A DNA stretch of 64,000 nucleotides, taken from positions 530,854-594,853 of the forward strand of contig NW_024881869.1 of NCBI RefSeq assembly GCF_019059575.1, in the 5' to 3' direction. Both the position numbers and the translations under genes were made by a program. The notes under the pieces are model-generated. The model did no database searches, was not told the DNA's origin, and worked only from the letters and a program-made list of their open reading frames with translations. The first letter of the stretch is position 1; every line of letters starts with the position of its first letter. Source of the DNA: Amphibalanus amphitrite. Taxonomy: Eukaryota; Arthropoda; Thecostraca; Balanomorpha; Balanidae. Shown in pieces: positions 25,350 to 38,290 of this stretch.

Positions 25350-28059
25350 AGAAGTTCCAAACTCAAAGTGCATGAAGTGTTAATTTGATTTGTTGCAAAC
25401 CACTGAAAGCAATTTGTTTTATTTGAAAAAAAAAACGTTTTCCCGATATTTTTCGCCGTCTGCCCTCCTCTTTGTCGACCGCTGAGCTCGCCTCTGCGAC
25501 TTGTGATGAACGCTCCGACTGCATTGATTTACAATTTACATCCGAATGACGAGATCACATCGACAATAGGCGGCGGGCGCTGGCTGGCGGTGGGAGGGTA
25601 GGGCTGGGAGGGTGGGAGGGGCACAGCGCCTAGTCGAGGGAAGTACAGAGTGAAGGGATGTTGACGTGACACCACAAATGACGTCATTAAGCGGTCAGGT
25701 ACGAAAGGCGGCGCCAGTGGGAGTGGTGGTTTCGTTCTCATTGAGCCGGGAAAGCCCGGTGCGGTGTACTCATGAGTGATCATGGTCATGAATGGTGCTG
25801 GTAAGAGTGGGCGGTGATCACTGATTAGTGATCACTCATCGCCATTGTCTGCTCTGGATCTCGACGGGCGCAGAGGAGCAGGAAGGGAGGGGGGGGGGGG
25901 GGTAAATCAAAGTTTTTTGCTGTACCGTTGGTCATGAGTGCCCGGCAGATGGTCAACAACCACCGTCGCGCTTTGAAACGAGGCTGGATTTGGAGATGGG
26001 AACGGTCAACCCTCAGTCTAAGGACAGCTAACGTCCACTGGTTTCTCATCAGCAATATTCTCCAATCACTATTCGAAGGTAGTTGAAATAAAAGCAGGGG
26101 ATATTAGGGCCCATCATACTTACTGTGGGATGCTGGGTATCGTTTCTGCCCTGTGTGATGCTTACACAGCTGCATAGAGGATAAAAGTACAGCTGTTTGC
26201 TCCTGATCACTTGGTTTCTATTTTGGACCAGCTGTGGCAAGGATAACGCATCAGCTGCGTGCTTTTTCACAACGCTACCCAGCATTTGGTCATGAGGATC
26301 GTGAATTTCACTGGTTGAAGTTATTCACTATGCCCAAACTGGGCTCGAACCGACCCATTCTGTCCCGCTTGCTGCAGCACATTCGCTGCTAGGCGGAAAA
26401 GCGCAGAGATACAATGATTGGCTGGTTCCGGTCTGCGAGGACCAACAAATGCCAGTCAGCCTAGTTTGTTCTGTACCAATCTGCACCAATTCATCCTGTG
26501 ACAGTCTGTATTAGTCCTGTTACAGTCCGTATCGGTAGTCCTGGGCAAAGTCGGTTCTGTTTTGTGCACAAATTTATCGCTGTGGGCTATCTTAGTCGAT
26601 TTATTGCAAAAAATTAGATAGCAATGGCTTGTGAAGGCTTGCGAAGTTTGACGAAGTGTCTGGCGCCTATTGCTTCAAACAAATAAGCAGAAAACGAAGC
26701 TCTCTGTCTGACATTTCCATCGACAAAACCCCGGATAATCGAAACAGTTCAGGATGACAAAGTCGGCGGAAATTACATAGTAACAGGGAAGCTGAGAGAA
26801 GACACACGAACACACTGACTTTGCACCTTTGACTAGCTCCGTCAGCCAGCTGTGGTGTGATTTGGCCACAAATGTGACAGATCGGTTTGGCTTTAAACAA
26901 GTGTGCGCATTGCGCAGCCCAACTCTAGACCCAGACACCTGCAAATAAACGGCGAACATTAAAAGGCTGTAGTCAGCGTCAGACTCGGGCGAGCCCCGGC
27001 AGACAATCAAATACATCTAGACAATATTCGACTCCTGCATGCCCAGACACAAACAATGCCACACTGGGAGCCATGACGCCCGTCTCCCATGACCCCACCC
27101 CTCTCCTCCACCCCTTCCCCCGCCAGTATCACATTCACCTCCATACTGTTTTATATAACACTGGAGGCAGCGGCGACGGCGGCTGCGGTTCAATACGATA
27201 ATATGTTATTGTGTTGGCCGATTTGAATGTCTAACGAGCTCAAACAATGGCCGGGCCGGGCTAATGCAGCGAAATTGGACTCCGAATCGAGCTACGTGAG
27301 CGGTGCGCTCAGATGGCGTGCGGTGGGGCGGCGCCACAGGCTAACGTGGGTTGGTGCTGTCTGGTGGCTGTGTGATGTGACTGGTGTCATAGGCGGCGGA
27401 ACGGGGAGGGCACCGGGGCACCGTGCCCCCTTTGATTTTGGCATTTTAACATTAGCCCTATGGGCGTTGCGTTGCATGGAAAGAATGGGACCAAAAGTCG
27501 GCAGTGCCCCCCCCCCCCCCAAAGGTGTTCCGGGTGTTGAAGGTGTTCCGCCGCTACTGGCTGGTGTTATGTGCTGGTCTGATGTGACAACTGTTCCATT
27601 TGCGCAGCATGATGTGCCTGGTCTGATGTGCCAGGTGTGATGTGCCAGATGTGATGTGTTTGCACTGAGTGCAGTGTTATCTGCCTGGTTTCCAGTATTG
27701 TGTGTCATGTGAGGTGTGCCGGGCGTGATGTGCCATATATGATGTGCTTGATTTGTTATCACTTCAGTCTGGTGCCTGATGTGGTGTGTTGTGATGGATG
27801 TGTGATGTGCCTAGTGTGATTGTCCCATATCATTTCTGACCTGGTCTGATGTGTCAGTCTCGACGATTTGCGACTTTCGCGATACTGCAGTTGACTTTCT
27901 GTTACATATATTTGCATTTTGTGACCTTGATATTGCCATTGCTACTTCAATATTTGGGCAGCTTTGATCTCTAAACTAACTTTTTCGGTTCATTGACCAG
28001 CGATAGCATCGCAATGATAATTTTGCGCCAATCACCTGTGAGCTCACTAAAAGGCATCC
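25350..28059. other. Intronic stretch with minisatellite-like patch
   Basis: No gene seen. A G run lies at about 25886-25902, a C run at about 27511-27522, and a GTGATGTG-type repeat at 27553-27835. Confidence 0.4.
27553..27835. repeat. Degenerate GTGATGTGCC minisatellite
   Basis: The word TGATGTG followed by CC, TC or TT recurs about a dozen times at roughly 10-20 base intervals. Confidence 0.65.
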
Positions 28060-28534
28060 TTAAAGGGACCCTCCCACCTTAACATTAGTTTTGAGTTGAG
28101 ATAGCCAAGTTTGCGGCCAGGCTCAGAAACCACGATTTATCCTGGTCGCAACCCCCGCAGCTTTATGGTGTTCAAGAAATGTCTTCCCTTTACTTGCAGG
28201 GTGGGACCAGCGTGGTCCCTATCTCTTAACCATTACGGGAATCTGATGACGTCATCAGGCTTTCGAACGTCCGTTAAATGTTTGACTAAAACGTTTTGTA
28301 GCACGCGGTGGTATATGCTGCTTTGCGCGCAACAAATGCCGCACTTTCAAATAAAGTCGCTAGGAACAGCGGAGATCCCAAAAAGTAAACAAAAGTAAAA
28401 GTCTAATATCTTGAAAACCGGTGATTATTTTTCGATGAAATTTGGTAGATATTCGTTTTTGCTCTTTCTGAACCGAGCGACATCACTTTCATGCCAATTC
28501 ATTAACTTTTTTGAAGGTGGGAGGGTCCCTTTAA
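28060..28534 (+). mobile_element. TTAA-flanked MITE, family D copy 1 (475 bp)
   Basis: TTAA lies at 28060-28063 and 28531-28534. The perfect inverted ends are AGGGACCCTCCCACCTT. Its left part (about 28064-28260) and right part (about 28370-28530) match, reverse-complemented, the right and left ends of the 2.8-kb element at 36435-39218. It is therefore an internally deleted form of that element. No coding capacity. Confidence 0.85.
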
Positions 28535-31115
28535 AATACACCTGGCTTTCTGCCGTCTGCAACTGGACATGACATGGAAATTCCCGCAAAGAATCAGCAA
28601 TAACATCGCCGATGTACCAAGCTATCGAAATAAGTTAGTCTGGCACTTGCCTTAAATCATGACGGTCTGATGGCTGATGTGGACCTAAATGTATTCTATT
28701 ATTTGAACCCGGTACACCGCGCTCTGACGTCATCGATGACCTTGAGCGCGGTCGCCGCCTCCCCTCCCCCGAAGGAACATCAAGACCAGGATGTTGAACA
28801 GTGCCCAATACACCGAGTGGAACCGGGCGCCCGCCTTGGTCAGGGCGCTTGTTGACTGTTGAGTGCTTCGGAATCAGGTATCTGCTTAACCTCCAGTCTA
28901 CAGTTACTACACTTTGTATTTGAATTACCCCCTTTCCTGAGTTCATATTGATAAAATTAATGATAATAATGAAATATTTTAAATAATTTAAGCATGCCCT
29001 TTTTTATCCTTTATGATCTGGTAATTGGAATACCGTTAAAAATGAAGATTCGCAATGGTGCACGCCGCGAAGGAAACTGTACTCTATTAAGCACATATAA
29101 CAACGGGCCTAACGAACCCTATCAAGTTTCATTTGTGTGTTGTGTTTAATTGACACATCCGCATGCATGCTGCTCCACTGCATGTTATATTGACCCAAAC
29201 CAGTCGCCCATACATGCGGGGATCGACCGGACATTCTATCGAGTGGTGATGGTACCTAACTGGATCCTGACCGTGACCGTCTCATTACGATACATATACC
29301 TCTACACTGGGCACTGGTACCGACGACCGACCAGACGACGTCCGTCAGAGAACAAACCAGTAGCATTGTGTGACCGGTCACTAGGCAACAGGGAGTCTTC
29401 GGGACACCTTCGGCTGATGAGATATGCCACACTGCAAGGAGAAGTATTGTGGCCGGCTCCATGTGCGGAGCAAACCGCTCTTCGAATGTCTAATCCACAC
29501 CAATGAGGATTTGGAGACGAGCTAAATTTAGCATAGGATGCTTGCGGTGGGCCTGTTCAGAAACCTCACACTGCATATTTATGTTGAGCTGGCCCCGAAA
29601 TTTATTGGACGAATTTATTACCCACTAGCCTGGCTTGGCAACCATGCATGGTGAAGGAGCGACCAAAGAGCATTAGAGCCAACGGTGATGGAACAATGAT
29701 AGAGATGGACAGTGTTGGTGACTGCGGCTCTTTTGCAGTCCATTAGCCGGGGGAATCCGTGGGTGTGGCCGGTGATGTGCTTAGAAATAAGCAAAAGGAA
29801 GACAATCCGTTTCAGAAGTGCGATATTTATCACCAAAACCATGTATTGTAGGCGTTTGCAGCAGATGCGGGGAGAAGGTGACCGATCATTTCGGTTATGA
29901 TCGCTGAGACCGTGGTGGCAGTGCTGGTTCCTGCTCATCGTCATCATCGCTTCAATGTCGAGGACAATGTTAAAAGCATGAATTATAATTCATTTAGACA
30001 ATTTCCACGTCAAATACATGACACATTCCTCATAAGATTTTACCATTCTGTAATTTCTTGTGCCACGCTGCATCTGCCCGTTAGGAAAAACTGGCCTCCG
30101 TTCGAGCCTGTGTTCGTGATCGCAGCTGCATCTTTCTGTCACGGTCGCAAGCGCATCATTTTGGTCTCCAGGGGAAATCGGTGCTTTCGGGAAGGCCTTT
30201 CGGTGTATGCCTTCCGGTGATTAGCCAATAATGCATGGATGTGCTCCTGCGATTACTTTTTTCAACACTTACCTGCACACTAAAGATGGCAATAGAACAC
30301 TTTTTTTGCAGCCGTTCACATCCTATTCGTACGGTGCTCAATTTACGGTAACATTTCTGTGTTTTGATAATAGGAAAAATTATGGATAATTTCGCAGGCA
30401 TGCAGTCATAATGTAACTTCGTAATGAAGTTAGCGTTTTTATTGTAATGATTTGGAAAGATAATTACCGAAGCAATTATTTGCTTATTGCAAACATTTTA
30501 TATTGAAAGCTAGATTGCCATTGTTCTCGGTTCTCAGAGATCGGCATACATTTATAATTGATTATTCGGGTCGTGCCACGCACTATTTGCTGAAGTCTTA
30601 ATGAGCGTTTCCATGCCCTCCGGCCTACCTGTGATCATTATTATACTGAGTGATGCGGGATCAACTGTGGTGCACCGAAAGGAGTTGTGGTAAAAAATTC
30701 ACAGGACTGTAGTGACTTTTGTCTGATGGTCAAGTGAAGTTATACGAGGTGGGTTTTAAAAGTACCGATAAGAGCATAATAATGTACAGAACAAGTGTAT
30801 TTGCCATAAGAATCAAATGACAATTTTAAGAATACCCATCAATTTAGTTGTACTCGCTCCCATGACCAAATCAAACAAGAAATACATCTATCCTACCCGC
30901 ATTTTTGTTGGTTTGTTGTCATGGTGAGCCTGTTGCGTCGACCCTCGCCAGCTGGCAGTCTGTCGTCGCCCGGGGTGGTCCAACTAAAGATGGCGCCCGA
31001 TCGATGGCCGGATGATCACGTGACATGCCTCATTGTAGACCCCCTTCCCCTCCCCAGCTCCCCGTGGCGGGAAACGGTCAGGTGTGTCTCCGCCCGTGCT
31101 TGCTGTAGTTAAAAG

Positions 31116-31241
31116 AGGTCAGTGGTTAGTGAAGGTCAATAAAGGTCACAGGAGGTCAGTAGGTTGTTTATCAGATATTGTTTGTTGCAATATATTGAAG
31201 GTCAGTGGTCACTTCAGGTCAATAGAGGTCACTGGAGGTCG
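31116..31241 (+). promoter_or_regulatory. Duplicated cluster of DR4-spaced AGGTCA half-sites
   Basis: AGGTCA occurs on the plus strand at 31116, 31133, 31143, 31153, 31199, 31216 and 31226, with AGGTCG at 31236. The spacing pattern (17, 10, 10) repeats after 83 bases, so a block with three half-sites separated by 4 bases was duplicated. Four-base direct repeats are classical nuclear-receptor sites, and arthropod EcR/USP can bind such arrangements. Function is inference; the cluster could be a decaying minisatellite. Confidence 0.35.
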
Positions 31242-34200
31242 TTGAACGCAGATGATGGCCCACCGGCTCACCGCCAGTGTCAATTTTTGAATATCATTGC
31301 ATCAACCTGTCCACCCGGCTCTACATATTGAATCCTACTTGTCTTCCGATGGTGTTTTTCAATGACGTCGGTCATTATTGTTTATTGCAACTTGTCCTGG
31401 GTCACTGATAGGTCATTGGGTTCGATCTGCCCGCGAACATTAGCGTTTTATTCATAACTCTCACTGCAGTCATACCAGCCAATGTCCGCCATAAGGCTTT
31501 CTTGGAAGGCAGGCATAGAGCGGGATTATATTTAATTACTCTGGTTTGTCTCATATGTTCAACCTCATCAATTTATAGGTGCTTCTTATTGTTGATATCT
31601 TAGATGGAATCGATATTGATGCAGTGTTCATTTATAGCGTTGGATAATTACAAATATTACCTGTCCTGTCTCTAGTCTATTGGATCCCCATGTTATTGTT
31701 CAGCCCAATAAGTGGAGTCGATGCGTTCTTGCTTCCTGCCTGGATGACAGTGTCTCAGATAACTTTCATGCATGGTATGCTTGGTTTGATCTAAAAGTTA
31801 AGATATTTGATTTAAATATTTGAGGTGATATATGTTCCTGGAACGCTGGAGGGAAAAGCTGTCTCTTGCCCGACGGGAACGGGTTGTGTTCGGCACCGCC
31901 GGCACCGAAACCTCTACAACCCGACACCCAACTATCCGCCGAGACGTCATATGATACAGCTATGAGGGCCAGACACCTGAGAAAGAAACATTCCTGTATT
32001 GACAGCTGACGCAACCATGTCAGTAGGCATTTATGTACGAGCATAACTAGTTGGGCTGGTGTCAGCTAGCACACTGCTGCATACAAGCGCAACCTGCTTT
32101 CAGGACAGCTCTGGGCTGACCAAAGGAAAAATATCCACCCTTTATAACACAGCAATGCCGTATGTTGCACCGCCACTCGCCAGTCACCACCCGGTTTTGT
32201 TTGGGCCAATTTAATCTGATCTAATGTTATCCACCAATAACCGGTTTCTGAACCTGTGCCACGCTGCAGCTATATCTGGCAATGTCCGATCGAGGAGGAT
32301 TAATTTCTGAATGGACAAAGCTTGTCACGTGGCGGGCCAGAACATACGCCCTTGAACGTTTTATATCGATTTCATTGACTTTGAATTGTCCCCTTTTCGA
32401 ATTTGGGGACATAGATTACGTTCTAAACACACTGGTTGCCTCTTGTGCGACTGAGTAATATACAATGTAAATCAGTTTTTGTGGATAATGCTTTTAAGCA
32501 AGAACGTTTCTAGTCGAATATATATTGATACAAGATGCCGCGGGCCACCCCCTAACGTTGCTTAACCTCATCTAGTCAAATAGGCATCGACATCGAATCG
32601 TAATTGTCATGGACGAATTTTTCTAGAGCGCGCCAAGTGCCACTGTTATTAAAGTTAGGTCGCGCGAGCTAACCTTGTGTTCGGTGGTTGCATGCTCGCC
32701 TGCCTACCTGTACTGCGCTTCACGTTTGAATGCTAATGAATCCGGTGAACTAAGCGGAACAAATTTTCATGGCAGTTAATGTTCTGATGTTTAAATGAGG
32801 TTTAATGATCTTATTGATCTTGTCTGTTGACTCGACCAACCAGCTTCAGCCGGGTGGGGATCCGCTAAACTAGTGCAGTCTGGCTTGGTTTGTGTCATCA
32901 GAAGCTTGCTTCGCCTACGCGATGCCTTCAATACCAAGACATGGCAGTGCGTTTATAAATGGAGACACGGCCGCCGGCCAATATGTATCTCGAATCGGTT
33001 CTTGAGATACTGGCTCGGGCGGTGCATCCCCTCCGACCAAATCAGTCGCCGTTCAGTCAGTAAGCAAACGAGGAAAACTGGCCGGGGCTCACCGAGGAAG
33101 CTAGGGCGCTACTCGTGGGCGGCGGCCGGACCATGCAAGGAAAAACGGACTCACAGAGCTACTGTCGGGCGTACCGGCGGCGACGGCATGTCAAAAAATG
33201 AACGCAGGGACATATTTGGAGCAGTTCACATACTTGGAGTGTCTGGGTATATTGAGAGGAAACGAACTGTTGCTTTTGTTTCTTTGTAGATAATGCATCG
33301 CTTACTTAAACTGAATCTTGTCAAAACGAATCACTACAGTAAATGTGACCTCAGACGTACATCTTGTAGACACCTTGCGGTTGCACATTGCTATTTTAAT
33401 TTGGATCGGAACAAAGCTACCCTTTCTACACATGATCTGTTTCATACCTATGTTATGTAAAAATCAGCGGTAGGTGCTATTGTCCAGGGCTGCCGACACC
33501 TGCACAGGAGCTGCCTGCTCCATGATCGTTAGTGACCGAGCTCACCAGATCATTATGACACGGCTTTCATTAGCGTTCGTCGTTAGTGGTGTCCGTCGGG
33601 CGTTTTTCGCGCCGCTCGTTCCGATTTCTGTTAGTGACAGCTCGGCCTTTCTCTAAGGCGAGTAATTGGAGTGGCGCGCCATGTTTGATGATGTGACTCT
33701 GACGGCAACATTTCGTGATAAATTCAATTTTTGTTATCATTTCACTGTTGTCCTTTGACTTTGAGGAGCTTCGGTGCTACAATTTTCCTCCGGATTTAGT
33801 GAGGGCATTCCTCTAAATAAAACAAGGCAATGATGATATATGTAAATTGAGTCTTATTTGGTCTGACCTTCACTGCTGGTCGCTGCGGAGGTCGGAAAAC
33901 ACACCCATGTCTCACTTGTAAATTGTGACGTCAACGTTCCATCGCTGTTGGATTCGCGTTGTGGCCCACCGTGATCTGCTAACCCGTTCTCCTAAGCAGT
34001 AGTATTCGGCGTAGGACTGGCCATGTAACTTTTCATTGGCACTCTAAAAACGCGGTTGGGCTTGCACTATTGCCGGGTTTATTAGCCATTGATAGCTGTG
34101 TGTGCGTCGGTATAACGTCAATAGAGATGACATGCGTATTTTAGCCTTTTAGGACATTTCATACACGAAGCGAAGGTATTGGTGTTTGTTCAGTGTTCAC

Positions 34201-34299
34201 CAATGCTTTGGCTTGGGCTATAGAAAAAGCCGTTAACTGAATCCGTTCCACCGAGGGAATAGTCATTACCTCCTCCACTGTGAAATCGGCCATGAGTTA

Positions 34300-34955
34300 T
34301 ATGTGAGAAGCTGCACCTCTATTCCCGACCTACCAGCAGGCGGAGGCTGGAGACCCGCCGCCGGTGATGGCCGGACCGCCCTCACCTTGGCCGGCCGGGT
34401 AGGTGGGAACGCGGCGCAGTGGCGGCCTGCACTGGCCTGCACCAAGGAGCCGATTTGCCTCGCTCGTTTGTCGGACACGCCATCGGCCGGTCGTCGTCCG
34501 CGCGCGCCCGATGACCGTCGGCGATGGGCCGGTGACGGCCGGCGCGGCGCGGTCACCGAGCACGGGTCACCGCGGCGCCGCGCCGCCGGGCTTACCTGGC
34601 CCCAGCGGCAGCGCCGAACGGCCGGCCGATCCCTGATACCTGCCGAGCCGCCGGGTCCCTGCGAGGCCAGGTCAGGGGCGGTCGAGAGGCGCTGTGCCGG
34701 CGGCCGGCACGCCAGACGGTGTCGTCTGGTGCGCGGTAGTTATCGGGTGGTTATCTGCCGCCTGCAGCGGGCGGGGCGCGCCTCGTCCTGGGACAAGGAG
34801 GACTAGGTGCCCCGCGCCGGTCCGGGCCGCGGCGCGGGCCCCGCCGGCTGTCACCGCTGCACAATGACGGATAGCCCGGAACGGCCGCCGGGCCACCAGT
34901 GCACCTGTCGCCGGGCGGAGACTCGGCGACCGGACGCCGCTCCGAGTCGGCGCCG
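34300..34955. other. CpG-rich block without recognised gene
   Basis: Very GC- and CpG-rich. It supports overlapping open frames on both strands (up to 167 codons), none with a recognisable domain. It could be an unmethylated regulatory block or a GC-rich repeat remnant. Confidence 0.35.
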
Positions 34956-35027
34956 AGTCCGACTCAGTCCGACTCACCCCGACTCAGCCCAACTCACCCC
35001 AACTCGGACAGACTCAGTCCAACTTAC
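34956..35027. repeat. CGACTCA-type minisatellite
   Basis: Words CCGACTCA, CAACTCA and CAGACTCA repeat about eight times at about 8-10 base intervals. Confidence 0.65.
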
Positions 35028-36750
35028 AACTCGCCTCCTTTTTCGGAAGCTGCAAACTCACTGGCCAACTTTTCGGCAGCGACCGCAGCAGGAACAATTC
35101 CGAATAAACTATGACCGGTCGCGGCAAACTTTCCGCAATAACTTTCAAACATTAAATAGAAGCGTGGCCTTTATTCTAGACGAGAAATTGCTCGGGTGGT
35201 GGCGCGACGCCGTAGCGTTTGCTGCCGCGATCAATAAGCGACGGCTCTTTACGGGCACCAATCATATGCGATACGACCCGCATTGGGTTTATTGAAGATT
35301 GATTCCAAGAGACATGCATTTATATGTATTGATGAAACATGGCTTAGTTGTGTGTGCAAGTCCCCGGCAAGATGAGGTTTGACCAACATTATTTGGTTAA
35401 CCTGTACCGTGTATGTGGTTTTTCTAGCATTCCTGCTGTCACGCCAGTGCCTTCGTGACTTATACCTCACTGTGTTGGGCACACGAGTTGCAGTGCCACC
35501 CACCCGTTGTTTTATACCATTGTTGGGCGCAAAGGGACATCCCACGCCGGCCTCTGGTGGGCCGCAGCCCATAGCCGACTCCCGGAAACAGCTAGCAGTG
35601 AACGTTGCAGTACCAGTAAACTAGAGCTTTCCGGTGTGCGGAAACCGAGCAACATAGTGCGGCATCCAGTGTCGCTATAAATGGGCCGACAGGCAGCAGG
35701 AGGGTGTCGATTATTAAATATAATTAGATAAATAAAAGTGTCGATTATTGTTTAAATGGCACTTCAGTGCATAAATTTGTGTAGTGCGGTTTGGTTGGAT
35801 GTGAGAGTGAGGCGGCTTTAGACCGAAAAAAGGCTTTTGATAGATCACGATTGTTTCGAAACTAAATCCAAGCTCTTTTAGTTAATGTTTTTGCCCTCAG
35901 TCTTTTGGTTTAGTTCCTTTGTTGGCTTGTTTTTCTTCAACGAGGTCCATTGCATCGTGCTGCTTTCCAGTTTATTATCTTTTTCTCTATCCGCAGCCAG
36001 TCGTGTCTTTGTGAGCTGTCTGCCTCCCATTTCTGTGTTATTTTGTTCGGCGATTCATCATTGAGTTAGCTCCATCATTCTTTTATATCTCATTTCCATT
36101 CAGTCTGCCATTGTATAGCAGCATTCCTTGTTCGCTTCTCATCTATCATTGTTGTAGCTGTTCTACTTTTTGCTCTCTGGATGTTTTTCCTCGACACAAT
36201 GTAATCGTATTTTATATTGTATCTCTCTGTGTGTTATTATGGTGGTGCACCCTGCCCATTATAATAATTAAGCTGGCGGCCTGTTTTCGTGCTGGAATGC
36301 GGCTCCTATTCCACGTTATCGGGACTGCCTTTGTGTAGTGGCATTATTCTGAGTCGGCTGGCGCCCGTATTTACTTCAAGAGTGGTTCATTTCGCTCTTG
36401 GTGCGGTTGGTTCCTTCCGGTAACGTTATCGGATTTAAAGGGACCCTCCCACCTTCAAAAAAGTTAATGAATTGGCATAAAAGTGATGTAGCGTGAATCA
36501 CAAAGAGCGAAAATGAACATCTACCAAATTTTACCGGAAAATATTCACCCGTTTTCGAGATATAAGACTTTTATTTTTGTTTACTTTTTGGGAAATCCGC
36601 TGTTTCTATGACGTCACATAAAGGTTTTCTTTACGTCGGCATTTGGAAGCAATAGTTTGGTATCAAAGTGCGACAGATATTGCGCGAATGACGCGTTTAT
36701 CTTAACAAGGTCAATATATGATGGCCAATAAAGGATTCCAGGACAATTCT

Positions 36751-36978
36751 TATGGCATTTCTTCGTATCGCAATTCTTCGTCTGCAAATCTTCGTCAGGG
36801 CATTTATTCGTACCTATCGCATTACTTTGTCTCGCACCAGGGTATATGAAAAACGGCTCGCATTTCTTCTTCAACGCAAATATATGCAAGAGTAAGCATT
36901 GAGGGACAAATAAATGCACCGACGAAGATTTGTAGACGAAGAAATGCGGACGAAAAATTGTGCTACGAAGAAATGTCA
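36751..36978. repeat. Imperfect inverted repeat rich in CATTTCTTCGT words
   Basis: The left arm (about 36751-36812) and right arm (about 36908-36978) are imperfect reverse complements with about 95 bases between them. Words CATTTCTTCGT, TTCTTCGTC and AAATCTTCGTC in the left arm correspond to ACGAAGAAATG, GACGAAGAA and GACGAAGATTT in the right arm. Confidence 0.6.
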
Positions 36979-38112
36979 TGCGAGGATTCGTTCGGGTACC
37001 ATGACGGTGATTTCAAAGTCAAGGTTCACAGCTGATCTGCTAAATCAAGCCAAGAATCCAAACTATCAAAAAACTATAAATATTTGTTTGTCTGTCACAG
37101 AGGTCTCAAGCAATATAAGGTTGACATATGTTGAATCAAAAATCTACTGCCACAACTCACATCTCCTGCCTTAGTTTATCATTGTTGTTTTAACTTGCTT
37201 TCAAGAGAAACAGAAGGCAGAAGCCAGTATCTGATATCACTTCAGATGATTGTTTCAAGATCTGAGTTCAAATGGAAATAAAAGCAAGCTCAAGATGAAA
37301 CAGGGATTATTGCTGTTAAAGTAGTTTGGCCATGATACAACAAGCACATAAATCATTAGCCAAATCAAATACTGGTTGGTTTGTCAAGATGTTTGTTGTC
37401 TGTCGTCTGTCGAGCTGCTATGAACACTGAACGCTCTCACTCTTACTTTAAAGATAGTAGTTTAAGTTGAATGGTAGTGAGCTGTAATTAGACAAAGCAG
37501 CTATTCAGTGCTCACATCAAGCCAGGCTAGGAAATGGCATCAACTGTGGTGGGAGGAAGCAGGTTCGGCAGCCCTATGTTGTAAACTTCTGTTATGCCTT
37601 GTGTTTGATCAACTGATGTTTTCTGCTCTGTTTTGTGCAGTGATAGTAGCAGGTAACTGCATGCTTGTCAAATTATGTGAATAAACGAAATCATAACATT
37701 GCATTTTTCTCTCCATGCAAGGAACAAGTAAGATGTTGTAGAAAATGTAATAGAGGGCTGCATTGCTGATTTTGCACTTTATCAGAGCTTTATTTAGAAT
37801 TGCTTTCCTGAAAGCTACACACAGGCCACAGTGCTGAAATTCACAATGTCATAGCTTTTGGCAGAAAAAAGAAAAGACTTACCCAGGTAAAATTGGCTGA
37901 AAGTATGGCAGAGCAGGTCTTGATGCGTATGCCCATCCGTGTGCTTGCCGAAGCCGAACTGACTGCAACACATTTAACTCTGACCCACCATGGTGGCTGG
38001 CATATCCTGAACTTTCACCACTCTAAACAAGACAACTTTCAGCCCTCAGCATTGTATTAAAACACTGTACAAAACACTCAAAATTTGTTTCAGTGCCATC
38101 CACAGACAACAT

Positions 38113-38290
38113 CAGTCGCCATTCACCAGGCCAGTAAAAACAGAATAGATAATAGCTTCAAACCCATGTAGTCAGAGTTACTAGGTCTGCACCTCAAAAC
38201 AAAATCCAGGTGACAATGACATTCACCACGCCAGTAAAAAACAGGTACTTAGGTAACATAACAGCTTCAAATCTGGTAACATGTTGGTCG
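38113..38290. repeat. Diverged tandem duplication (about 107-bp period)
   Basis: ATTCACCAGGCCAGTAAAAA near 38113 and ATTCACCACGCCAGTAAAAA at 38220 begin two related copies. Both continue to ATAGCTTCAAA/ACAGCTTCAAA and a diverged end. Confidence 0.55.

Larger units (their letters stand above)
28535..36434. other. Intronic stretch: nuclear-receptor-like motif cluster and GC-rich block
   Basis: No gene was recognised. Structured parts are the AGGTCA cluster at 31116-31241 and the CpG-rich block with a CGACTCA minisatellite at 34300-35030, listed separately. The remainder is AT-moderate unique sequence. Confidence 0.4.

Noticed and set aside
26325..26405. tRNA-like or tRNA-SINE head on the minus strand (GGTTCGAGCCC box B, TAGCAGCGAATG box A)
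   Set aside because: Spacing is about right, but no cloverleaf forms: acceptor and T stems do not pair. Chance promoter-like words.
34303..34806. 167-codon GC-rich frame
   Set aside because: Overlapping frames on both strands, no domain, codon pattern explained by CpG-rich composition.
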